The notes below the pieces were generated by a model that was not told the origin of the DNA, did not search any database, and worked only from the letters and a program-made list of their open reading frames with translations. A DNA stretch of 7,147 bases. Source: Eggerthellales bacterium UBA948 (GTDB lineage: Bacteria > Actinomycetota > Coriobacteriia > Coriobacteriales > UBA8131). Where the stretch lies: assembly GCA_002293265.1 (NCBI GenBank), contig DBCW01000172.1, positions 10,474 to 17,620 on the forward strand, written 5' to 3'. Within the stretch, counting starts at the first letter, position 1; every line of letters starts with the position of its first letter. Positions 1 through 5,262 of this stretch are shown here, piece by piece. The position numbers and the translations under genes were made by a program.

Positions 1-60
1 CATTAAATCGGTGCTTCCCTAGCCAAATGACCTAAACGCAGGCTTGTTTGTTGTGCTTGT

Positions 61-645
61 CTATAGTTCTTTACGATATACGATCAGTTCATGATCGAGG
101 TCTTCGATCTTGATGAACTGGCGAGAGCTTTCAACTTTGTAACCAATGCCTTGCCAAAAAATCGCGCCCTTTTCTTCTAAAGGAATAGCAAAGATTCTGT
201 CTGAGTCTACTTCAGACCTCAAGGCAAAATCCTCAATTTTACTTACTATGCTGGATCCTACACCTTGAAGGCGGAAGTTGGGGTTGATAACCAAATGCTG
301 AATTACCCACTCGCCACGATCAGGCCAACCGATTACCACAAGGGCATAACCTATCAAAGTATTGCCTTTGTAAGCCCTGAAAAGCAGCTTATCGGTCATT
401 TCTTTTCCGGGCAACAAATTAACCTCATGCTCAAAAGAGACAAAAGTATTAGTTAAGCCTGTTAAGTTCTTTACGTTAGAAAAAGCTAGCTGACGCATAG
501 CATTAATTTCTGATAACTCTATAGCTGCTAATTGGCTGATAAAAACACAATTTATATGTTTCTCATCAGTTGAGCTCTTAACCTCTAAAAGGGATTCGTA
601 CCCTTTTGGCGGCTCTTCGCCTGTGGGCAGTGGCCTCTTTGCCAT
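61..645 (-). CDS. GNAT-family N-acetyltransferase, substrate unknown
   Basis: This is a predicted 194-residue cytoplasmic acetyltransferase that would transfer an acetyl group from acetyl-CoA to an amine. The acceptor cannot be read from the sequence. The GNAT core lies at about residues 85-175. A beta strand with GYALVVIG (about 99-106) is followed by motif A, HLVINPNFRLQGVG (117-130), whose RLQGVG fits the acetyl-CoA pyrophosphate-binding pattern [RQ]xxGx[GA]. A late FWQGIGY (163-169) is the usual C-terminal GNAT strand-turn. Residues 1-40 are outside the recognisable core. Start choice: an in-frame GTG lies six bases upstream at 651, but AGGAGG at 657-652 abuts it. The same AGGAGG is six bases from the ATG at 645, so the ATG is preferred. 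The gene stands alone and diverges from the gene at 747. The fold is confident; the specific function is unknown. Confidence 0.88.
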   Translation of the reverse strand: MAKRPLPTGEEPPKGYESLLEVKSSTDEKHINCVFISQLAAIELSEINAMRQLAFSNVKNLTGLTNTFVSFEHEVNLLPGKEMTDKLLFRAYKGNTLIGYALVVIGWPDRGEWVIQHLVINPNFRLQGVGSSIVSKIEDFALRSEVDSDRIFAIPLEEKGAIFWQGIGYKVESSRQFIKIEDLDHELIVYRKEL

Positions 646-683
646 CTCCACCCTCCTTTGCTTATCTCCTTAAAGATTGTAAT

Positions 684-714
684 AGTCTAACAGAGACATC
701 ATACCTAATGTCAA
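684..714 (-). promoter_or_regulatory. Candidate promoter of the acetyltransferase gene
   Basis: On the minus strand a perfect TTGACA (714-709) is followed by weak -10 candidates: GTTAGA after 17 bp, or TAGACT (689-684, four of six consensus bases) after 19 bp. Transcription would start near 677 and give a leader of about 30 bases. That leader contains two purine-rich Shine-Dalgarno-like motifs, AAGGAG at 671-666 and AGGAGG at 657-652. The -35 is convincing; the -10 is not. The element lies within about 20 bp of the divergent -10 at 735-740. Confidence 0.45.
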
Positions 715-734
715 GTTAAGTCCAATGCTTGTTA

Positions 735-740
735 TATAAT
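735..740 (+). promoter_or_regulatory. Consensus -10 (TATAAT) placed for a leaderless transcript
   Basis: A perfect TATAAT ends six bases before the ATG at 747, so the expected transcription start coincides with the A of the start codon. No Shine-Dalgarno sequence precedes that ATG. No good -35 is seen 16-18 bp upstream: the hexamers there are CAAGTT, TCAAGT and AAGTTA. The resemblance of the spacing to leaderless promoters, which are common in actinobacteria, is an inference. Confidence 0.5.
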
Positions 741-746
741 TGCAAC

Positions 747-1481
747 ATGAATACAAAAAACTCACAAATTAATGATCGTTTTAAGGATCCTTTGGGTGAT
801 CACCTAAAAACGGTCAAGGAAACTCAAAGCAGGCGTATGGCTAGATATCCAAGCGTCAAGGATGTCTATTTATCAAAGTATTTAGAGTTTTTGCCACAAG
901 GTAAAGCAGGTGAACAATTTCTTGGTACCTCAGACGGTGTTATAGGAACTGAGCTGGCGCTTAAGCAAACAGAAGAGGGGCTGGGATTTTTTTCATATGA
1001 TGATCGCTGCGTGACTCAATTTGAGGACGAAGAGCTAGAAAGAGCGTTACAAAAAGGGTGGGGTGTACATTGCTATTTAGCGTATTCAACATATAGTGCT
1101 CAAGAAAAATCGATCAAAGGAACAGCAGTGTGTTTTTGTTACGATTCGGAGTTGGGCGAGGAGATAACAAGTGCACTTACAGCCTTCATTAAAAACACTG
1201 TGGACAGAATTGCCCACCGTTCGTATTTAAAGCTGGAGTTAGATCAAGAGCAATTTACGAAAATTATCGAAAGTAAGGGGCAGTGGTATTTGATCAAAGA
1301 AGAGCCTTGGCCCAAGCTTGATAAGGGAGAAGTCTTTTACCGAAGGCGCAGAACGACGACAGATCGCTTAATTGATGCTGCCAACAGAGGCAACAAGGGT
1401 TGTCTTGTTGCCTCTTGGATTGGACTTTTTGTCATAATCGCCGGCATAGCTTTATTGGTATGGCTATTTTTCTTCAGATAG
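747..1481 (+). CDS. Uncharacterised protein with C-terminal membrane anchor
   Basis: I do not recognise this family. From the ATG at 747 the product is 244 residues. An in-frame TTG at 729 would add six residues but overlaps the -10 element, so the ATG is preferred. Residues 1-217 look soluble, with mixed alpha/beta character, acidic patches (such as FEDEELERAL) and a CFCYD segment. A basic run YRRRR (about 197-201) and a polar stretch lead to a single strongly hydrophobic helix at about 220-243, ending FFFR at the C-terminus. There is no N-terminal signal peptide, so the likely topology is a cytoplasmic body held by a C-terminal tail anchor. The arginines ahead of the helix fit a cytoplasmic N-terminal side. 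The gene is monocistronic as seen. Its 3' end overlaps the 3' end of convergent rplI by 18 bp. Coding status is supported by length and composition only. Confidence 0.72.
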   Translation: MNTKNSQINDRFKDPLGDHLKTVKETQSRRMARYPSVKDVYLSKYLEFLPQGKAGEQFLGTSDGVIGTELALKQTEEGLGFFSYDDRCVTQFEDEELERALQKGWGVHCYLAYSTYSAQEKSIKGTAVCFCYDSELGEEITSALTAFIKNTVDRIAHRSYLKLELDQEQFTKIIESKGQWYLIKEEPWPKLDKGEVFYRRRRTTTDRLIDAANRGNKGCLVASWIGLFVIIAGIALLVWLFFFR

Positions 1482-2114
1482 AGGCTCTGCATCGTCTTCT
1501 TTTACAGCCTCATCAGTTGCGTCGCCGGCTTCTGTTGACTCTTCAGCCAAAGCAGCTTCAGCCGCTGTTTCTTCAGAAGCCTCTGAGGTAATCTCAGCAA
1601 CAACGATCTCTGCTTCTTCGGTAACTTCAGCGACTACTTCTTCGCTCTCTGGTGTCTGATTTAATGCCTTCTCATCAACAACGTCAACGATCAAGGTGGC
1701 CTTTACATCACGATAAATGCTGATAGTCACTTCGTGCTGACCGGCAGTTTTGATAAGACCGTGAATGTCGATCTTTCTGCGATCCACTTCGGTGTTAAAG
1801 TTCTCGGCGATAGCTTCAGCGATCTGAACAGGTGTGATCGAACCAAACAGTTGTCCTTCTTCACCAACTTTAGCACCAATTTTTATGGTCTTTCCTTCTA
1901 GGGAAGCCATCAACTTATCGGCACCGTCAAGGCGATCTGCCTCACGCTTGGCAATGTTGTGACGGCGAAGTTCAAGTTGTTTCAGGTTTCCTTTTGTTGC
2001 CATGATGGCAATCTTTTTGGGGAACAAAAAGTTCACAGCATAACCTGTTGCAACTTCGATAACATCACCTTCACCACCACGACCTTTAAGCTCTTCTAAT
2101 AGAATTACTTTCAC
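1464..2114 (-). CDS. rplI: 50S ribosomal protein L9 (bL9) with long acidic C-terminal tail
   Basis: L9 binds 23S rRNA at the base of the L1 stalk and helps maintain reading-frame fidelity. Residues 1-146 are a complete L9. The N-terminal domain starts MKVILLEELKGRGGEGDVIEV and includes GYAVNFLFPKKIA (24-36), followed by the long connecting helix (about 41-73) and the C-terminal domain ending LIVDVV. L9 proteins are usually about 150 residues; this one is 216. The extra 70 residues carry 26 Asp/Glu against 3 Lys, with an imperfect repeat of VVAE[VI]T[ES]EA at about 160 and 171. Start: GTG at 2114, seven bases after AGGAGG (2127-2122). It is the last gene of rpsF-ssb-rpsR-rplI, beginning 11 bases after the rpsR stop. 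No terminator hairpin is visible after the stop, which lies inside the convergent gene. Confidence 0.95.
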   Translation of the reverse strand: MKVILLEELKGRGGEGDVIEVATGYAVNFLFPKKIAIMATKGNLKQLELRRHNIAKREADRLDGADKLMASLEGKTIKIGAKVGEEGQLFGSITPVQIAEAIAENFNTEVDRRKIDIHGLIKTAGQHEVTISIYRDVKATLIVDVVDEKALNQTPESEEVVAEVTEEAEIVVAEITSEASEETAAEAALAEESTEAGDATDEAVKEDDAEPLSEEK

Positions 2115-2128
2115 TTCATGGCCTCCTA
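2111..2128 (-). promoter_or_regulatory. rpsR-rplI junction: ribosome binding site overlapping the rpsR stop, with a two-codon ORF
   Basis: The rpsR stop TAG (2128-2126) forms part of the rplI ribosome binding site, read as TAGGAGG. Between this site and the GTG start of rplI lies ATG-AAG-TGA (2119-2111), a start followed by one sense codon. Its stop overlaps the rplI GTG in another frame. The ATG is only two bases from the AGGAGG, too close to be a good start, so the GTG with a 7-base spacer is the likely start. The overlap suggests translational coupling of the two ribosomal genes. Confidence 0.6.
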
Positions 2129-2389
2129 ACCACGGCTCCTGCGGTCAATACGACCGCTTACAACAGGAACCGCATATGGAACCAGAGCCATCTCGCGCGC
2201 ACGTTTGATGGCAACTGCAAGTTCATGTTGGTGCTGTGTGCAAGTACCGGTAACTCTGCGCGGCTTAATCTTGCCGCGGTCAGTCATATATTTGCGCATC
2301 AGCGCAACATCTTTGTAGTCGATAAAGTCTGAGTTCTCTTTGCAGAACTGACAGTACTTTTTTCGAGGTTGGCGTACATACTCAGCCAC
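2126..2389 (-). CDS. rpsR: 30S ribosomal protein S18 (bS18), zinc-binding type
   Basis: S18 binds with S6 to the platform of the 30S subunit. The 87-residue product shows the family core [21 protein letters not shown] (about 25-45) followed by VTGTCTQHQ and [13 protein letters not shown]. Cys13-x2-Cys16 and Cys50-x2-His53 make a four-ligand zinc site of the C+ form. The last ~11 residues after VPY (ending RIDRRSRG) are a basic extension. Start: a longer frame is open to 2458, but the conserved protein begins at the GTG at 2389. AAGGAG (2401-2396) lies six bases before it, and residues upstream of that GTG do not resemble S18. The TGxCTQHQ segment is typical of actinobacterial S18 proteins. 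It is the third gene of the operon, 122 bp downstream of ssb. Confidence 0.95.
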   Translation of the reverse strand: MAEYVRQPRKKYCQFCKENSDFIDYKDVALMRKYMTDRGKIKPRRVTGTCTQHQHELAVAIKRAREMALVPYAVPVVSGRIDRRSRG

Positions 2390-2479
2390 AATACTCTCCT
2401 TAAATAATCTGATCCTTAATCTCAAATGCAAAATGCCCAATATATTTATCAGCAGCATTTAAGGCTTACAGATCTACCT

Positions 2480-2506
2480 GGTAGTTCAAAGACTACCGGT
2501 TCTTTG
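2480..2506 (-). promoter_or_regulatory. Two mutually exclusive hairpins in the ssb-rpsR gap
   Basis: In the mRNA, hairpin A pairs CAAAGA (2506-2501) with TCTTTG (2492-2487) around an 8-base loop containing ACCGG. Hairpin B pairs GGTAGT (2497-2492) with ACTACC (2485-2480) around a 6-base loop. The two share bases and cannot form together. Neither is followed by a U-tract, so this is not an ordinary terminator. A further inverted repeat, AAATGC (two copies at 2424-2436) with GCATTT (2455-2460), lies nearer rpsR. A role in differential expression or RNA processing is inference only. Confidence 0.35.
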
Positions 2507-2511
2507 GCAAT

Positions 2512-2928
2512 CTAAAATGGAATATCCTCGTCATAGACCGTGATCGCCGGAGCCTCGGGAATTTCAGTTTCCCTTATTTGAGGCACATGGCTCGAACCAT
2601 CACGTGAAGAAAGAAACTCTATCTCATCGATAATAACTTCGATCTTTGAACGTTTTTGTCCGTCTCGTTCCCATTGGCTCCAACGCAGTTTGCCTTCAAT
2701 GGCCACTTTTGAGCCTTTTGAAAGAAAGTTAGATACACTTTCTGCGCGAGCGCCAAACATTGTGCAGTCAATGAAATTTGGAAAATCTTCCCATTCACCT
2801 GTGCTTTGGTTTTTGCGACGGTCATTTACTGCTACTCCGAGACCCAAGACCGGCATGCCTGAAGCGGTTGCCCGTAGTTCAGGATCACGAGTCAAGTTTC
2901 CACTTATTAATACTTTATTGATACTCAT
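2512..2928 (-). CDS. ssb: Single-stranded DNA-binding protein
   Basis: SSB coats single-stranded DNA during replication, repair and recombination, and recruits partner proteins through its C-terminal tip. The 138-residue product begins MSINKVLISGNLTRDPELR, the standard OB-fold start, and the fold extends to about residue 107 (FLSSR). Conserved features include the NDRRKN loop, FIDCTMFG, GSKVAIEGKLRWSQWERDGQKRS, and tryptophans 46, 83 and 86 for base stacking. The tail ends DEDIPF, matching the acidic tip consensus D-D-D-I-P-F. The linker between OB fold and tip is short, about 25 residues, so the protein is smaller than the usual 150-180 residues. The start ATG has AGGGG five bases upstream. 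It is the second gene of the operon, 80 bp after rpsF. Confidence 0.96.
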   Translation of the reverse strand: MSINKVLISGNLTRDPELRATASGMPVLGLGVAVNDRRKNQSTGEWEDFPNFIDCTMFGARAESVSNFLSKGSKVAIEGKLRWSQWERDGQKRSKIEVIIDEIEFLSSRDGSSHVPQIRETEIPEAPAITVYDEDIPF

Positions 2929-2951
2929 GCTAACCCCTATTCTAGTCGTGC

Positions 2952-2995
2952 ATCCAGTTCCCTATATGCTCATTTGAGCAAAGCCCCAGATGGAT
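2952..2995 (-). promoter_or_regulatory. Inverted repeats in the rpsF-ssb gap
   Basis: A 6 bp inverted repeat, TGCTCA / TGAGCA with a 2-base centre, lies at 2967-2980. It is enclosed by a shorter pair, ATCCA (mRNA bases 2995-2991) with TGGAT (2956-2952). With only a 2-base centre, the inner hairpin would have to open to form a usable loop. No U-tract follows, so it is not a terminator. It may be an mRNA processing or stability element, or a protein-binding palindrome; this is weak. Confidence 0.25.
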
Positions 2996-3008
2996 CAAGA
3001 CTTTATGC

Positions 3009-3302
3009 TTAGTTACGATCTGTGCGGCTGACGATCATAAAACGCTTAACAGCATCAGTGATGCGCAAAACACGATCGATTTCAGCAATTGAAGATGGAT
3101 CTGAGTGAAAGTCAATCAATACGTAATCACCATCGGTCAACTTGTCAACTTCAAAGGCAAGCCTTTTCTTGCCCCATTCATCAACATTGTCGATTACACC
3201 ACTCTGAGAGGTGATCGTAGTGTCGATCCTCTTTAGAGTAGCCTCACGTTCTTCTTCTGAAAGTGTGGGGTTTATAAAGAACAGCAATTCATAAGCCTTC
3301 AT
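3009..3302 (-). CDS. rpsF: 30S ribosomal protein S6 (bS6)
   Basis: S6 forms a heterodimer with S18 on the 30S platform. The 97-residue product is of standard length. It shows the N-terminal strand MKAYELLFFINPTL, the helix EEEREATLKRID, the family signature DEWGKKRLAFEVDKLTDGDYVLIDF (about 41-65), and the closing helix and strand IAEIDRVLRITDAVKRFMIV. The start ATG has an excellent ribosome binding site, AGGAGGTGA (3314-3306), six bases from AGGAGG to the ATG. It is the first gene of the rpsF-ssb-rpsR-rplI operon. Its upstream region is unusual in facing dnaB head-to-head rather than another ribosomal or metabolic gene. Confidence 0.97.
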   Translation of the reverse strand: MKAYELLFFINPTLSEEEREATLKRIDTTITSQSGVIDNVDEWGKKRLAFEVDKLTDGDYVLIDFHSDPSSIAEIDRVLRITDAVKRFMIVSRTDRN

Positions 3303-3319
3303 ATTTCACCTCCTCTGGA

Positions 3320-3353
3320 CTTAGCGGCTCAGGCGCTGAAGGCAACACCCAAG
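3320..3353 (-). promoter_or_regulatory. Candidate S6:S18 autoregulatory mRNA leader motif
   Basis: Just upstream of the rpsF ribosome binding site, the mRNA can fold as an outer helix CUUGG (3353-3349) with CUAAG (3324-3320). An inner hairpin pairs UUCAG (3340-3336) with CUGAG (3332-3328) over a CGC loop. The 3' side of the internal loop is exactly CCG (3327-3325). An asymmetric internal loop with CCG next to a hairpin is the reported binding element for the S6:S18 complex in rpsF operon leaders; it mimics the site on 16S rRNA. The AGGAGG lies five bases after the motif, so binding could block initiation. Helices are short and I could not test covariation. An alternative fold, CUU[C]AGCG with CGCUAAG, uses the same bases. 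Confidence 0.5.
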
Positions 3354-3372
3354 CAGGAAAATGCGTCTGGGT

Positions 3373-3401
3373 AGTTTACCATTCAATACTTCAAGCTGCA
3401 A
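3373..3401 (-). promoter_or_regulatory. Candidate promoter of the rpsF-ssb-rpsR-rplI operon
   Basis: TTGCAG (3401-3396) and TAAACT (3378-3373, four of six consensus bases) are separated by 17 bp. Transcription would begin near 3366 and yield a leader of about 64 bases, long enough to contain the whole CCG hairpin motif and little else. The -35 matches at only three bases, so this is a position-supported guess. Confidence 0.3.
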
Positions 3402-3570
3402 CACTGCGTCTTCTTTACGTAAAAATCAGACACCAAGACTCATCTTCATCGCAGAGCCAACCTCTACAAGCAACACTCTAGTAGTTACAACTGAGACATC
3501 TCCTTGGCAGCCTCTGAACAAAATTGGCACAGCAAAAGAACAGAATCTGCGTTAAAATTGACCACTGTTT

Positions 3571-3669
3571 GTCATTCCTGCGTAGGCGGGAATTCATAAT
3601 AATGTGTGTCAGGTAGATTCCCGCCTTCGCGGGAATGACATAGAGATGTGGGAATGACAGAGTGATGCG
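3571..3669. repeat. Dispersed inverted repeat of the GTCATTCCCGC / GCGGGAATGAC type
   Basis: Two 26 bp units lie in inverted orientation, at 3571-3596 and 3614-3639. They share 22 of 26 bases and are separated by 17 bp. Each unit is itself a hairpin. The right one pairs ATTCCCGC with GCGGGAAT perfectly around a 4-base loop (3617-3636); the left one does so with one G-T pair (3574-3593). The right unit runs into an imperfect 19 bp tandem repeat, GGGAATGACA plus nine bases, at 3631-3649 and 3650-3668 (16 of 19 identical). This sequence type is a well-known interspersed palindromic repeat in many bacterial genomes. Spurious reading frames through it give peptides such as VIPAKAGI, as here on the minus strand. 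It probably moved in as a non-autonomous element; no transposase is in the window. Confidence 0.85.
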
Positions 3670-3688
3670 GGCTTGAAAGAGAGAGCGG

Positions 3689-3718
3689 TTGACATGCACT
3701 GCCCGGCTTAGGTTTACA
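3689..3718 (+). promoter_or_regulatory. Candidate dnaB promoter
   Basis: A perfect TTGACA (3689-3694) is followed after 18 bp by TTTACA (3713-3718), a weak -10. TAGGTT at 3709-3714 is an alternative with too short a spacer. Transcription would start near 3725 and give a leader of about 30 bases. The promoter begins only 20 bp after the end of the dispersed repeat. Confidence 0.4.
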
Positions 3719-3732
3719 CACTTGGATAAGAA

Positions 3733-3747
3733 AAGCTCCGGAGGCTT
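3733..3747 (+). promoter_or_regulatory. dnaB ribosome binding site inside a near-palindrome
   Basis: The ribosome binding site GGAGG (3740-3744) is nine bases from the dnaB ATG. It sits within AAGCTCCGGAGGCTT, which is one base short of a perfect 16-base palindrome. In mRNA, AAGC-U can pair with A-[G]-GCUU around a CCGG loop and occlude the site. The stem is short, with one bulge, so any effect is likely modest. Confidence 0.4.
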
Positions 3748-3753
3748 AAAAAT

Positions 3754-5253
3754 ATGTCAGACGATACTGTTAAAAAAGGCATCAGCACAACAAAGACTTA
3801 TGATGCTACCGGCACCAATAAGGCTTACAGCAAAAACCCAGATCCCGTAAACCAAGACTACGCACACGTTACAGCGGCTTCTGCGAACTACACAGCGCCT
3901 ACATTTTCTACTCCCACACCACCACAAAACCTTGACGCTGAACGCTCGGTACTTGCTGCATTGCTTCTCAACAGAGATATTGTTGATGATGTGGTGTCAC
4001 GACTTCAAGCTGACGCTTTCTATCGTCCGGCCCATCAAAAGATATATTCGGCTATGTGTGAGTTGGCCGAGAGACATGTGCCCATTGACCACCTATCGTT
4101 AGCCGAGCGCCTTGAGGCTCGCGGACAGCTCAAAGAGATTGGCGACAAAGCCTACATTGTTGAGTTGGCCAATAACGATTATGCAATTTTTAACTGGGAG
4201 CACCATATCGAGATCATCAAGCGTGAGAAGCTACTACGTGATCTCATAAGATCCGCTGATGAGATCAAAGCGCTTGGATATAGCGATACCGATGACATTA
4301 ACTCGGCAATTGAGCAAGCAGAAAAATCGTTGTTTGGGGTTACTAATAAGAGGATTGAAAAGACATTTCTTAAAATTGATGACCTGTTGGTGGATTCACT
4401 TTCAATGCTTGAAAGCCTTGCGAACAACAAATCAAAATTACTCGGAGTGCCCACAGGGTTTAGTGATCTTGACCGACTGTTATCCGGTATGCGTGGTGGC
4501 GACTTGATTGTTTTGGCAGCACGACCCGGTGTTGGCAAGACTTCTTTGGCGCTCAACATAGCAGTAAATGCAGCTCGAAGCGGAGCAAGCGTGGCTTTTT
4601 TCTCTCTTGAGATGCCTGCGAACCAGCTTACTCACAGAATACTCAGCTCAGAGGCCGGCGTAAACAGCTCTAAACTGCGCGGAACCGAAAGCTTAAATGA
4701 TGCCGACTGGAAGAGCATTATCAATGCCTGCTCAACGTTAAGCGAGCTGGATTTCTCGATCGACGATACGCCCGGCCTTACCATTACAGAACTTAGAGCA
4801 AAAGCTCGCAGGCAGCTGCAAAAAGTCGAAAAAGGACTGATTGTTATTGACTATTTACAGCTCATGCAGTCAAGCGGCAACAGCTTTAACGATCGGTGGA
4901 TAGCGGTTGGAGACATTTCGCGTGGAATGAAGATTTTGGCCAAGGAGTTAAATGTTCCGATACTTGCTCTAAGTCAGCTCTCTCGAAATGTAGAGAGTCG
5001 TACAGGCAAACGCCCGCAACTGTCCGATCTTAGAGAATCGGGAAATATCGAGCAAGACGCCGATGTCGTAATGTTTATTGATCGCTCAATGTCTGAAGAA
5101 GAGGCAGCGCAAGAGGGGAGACCGGTACTTGGAACAGGAAAACTCATTGTAGGCAAAAACAGAAACGGTGCCACAAAAGATATCGAAGTGGCCTTCAGGG
5201 ATTCATGCACAAGGTTTTCGGACATATATCACCCATACGGTGGCGATCAATAG
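3754..5253 (+). CDS. dnaB: Replicative DNA helicase DnaB
   Basis: DnaB is the hexameric 5'-3' helicase that unwinds DNA at the replication fork and binds primase. The 499-residue product has the DnaB N-terminal helical domain from PPQNLDAERSVLAALL (56-71) to about 160, a linker, and the RecA-like ATPase domain from about 230. Visible motifs are Walker A RPGVGKT (257-263), FSLEM with the likely catalytic Glu286, Walker B LIVIDYLQLM (362-371), ALSQLSRNVE with sensor Gln408, SDLRESGNIEQDADVV (424-439), and the KNRNG segment (468-472) holding the arginine finger. No intein interrupts it. Residues 1-55 are an unusual Ser/Thr-rich, apparently disordered extension. The GGAGG nine bases before the ATG supports that start. 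The gene diverges from rpsF, and its stop lies 9 bp from the stop of the convergent membrane protein gene. Confidence 0.97.
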   Translation: MSDDTVKKGISTTKTYDATGTNKAYSKNPDPVNQDYAHVTAASANYTAPTFSTPTPPQNLDAERSVLAALLLNRDIVDDVVSRLQADAFYRPAHQKIYSAMCELAERHVPIDHLSLAERLEARGQLKEIGDKAYIVELANNDYAIFNWEHHIEIIKREKLLRDLIRSADEIKALGYSDTDDINSAIEQAEKSLFGVTNKRIEKTFLKIDDLLVDSLSMLESLANNKSKLLGVPTGFSDLDRLLSGMRGGDLIVLAARPGVGKTSLALNIAVNAARSGASVAFFSLEMPANQLTHRILSSEAGVNSSKLRGTESLNDADWKSIINACSTLSELDFSIDDTPGLTITELRAKARRQLQKVEKGLIVIDYLQLMQSSGNSFNDRWIAVGDISRGMKILAKELNVPILALSQLSRNVESRTGKRPQLSDLRESGNIEQDADVVMFIDRSMSEEEAAQEGRPVLGTGKLIVGKNRNGATKDIEVAFRDSCTRFSDIYHPYGGDQ

Positions 5254-5262
5254 AGGTACAGA

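Noticed and set aside
1..3. CAT at the left edge as the start of a minus-strand gene leaving the window
   Set aside because: No ribosome binding site at suitable spacing is seen upstream and the coding part would be outside the window.
2390..2458. N-terminal extension of rpsR to an ATG at 2458
   Set aside because: The S18 family starts near the GTG at 2389, which has AAGGAG six bases upstream; the extra residues have no S18 similarity.
2967..2980. TGCTCA/TGAGCA hairpin as a terminator between rpsF and ssb
   Set aside because: It has a 2-base centre, a short stem and no U-tract, and terminating there would cut an operon whose genes are usually cotranscribed.
3478..3699. Minus-strand open frame of 73 codons containing VIPAKAGI and NSRLRRND
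   Set aside because: These peptides are the known spurious translation of the dispersed GTCATTCCCGC repeat; there is no ribosome binding site and the frame crosses the repeat.
4179..4559. Antisense open frame inside dnaB
   Set aside because: It lies wholly within the conserved dnaB coding sequence and is a shadow of codon usage there.
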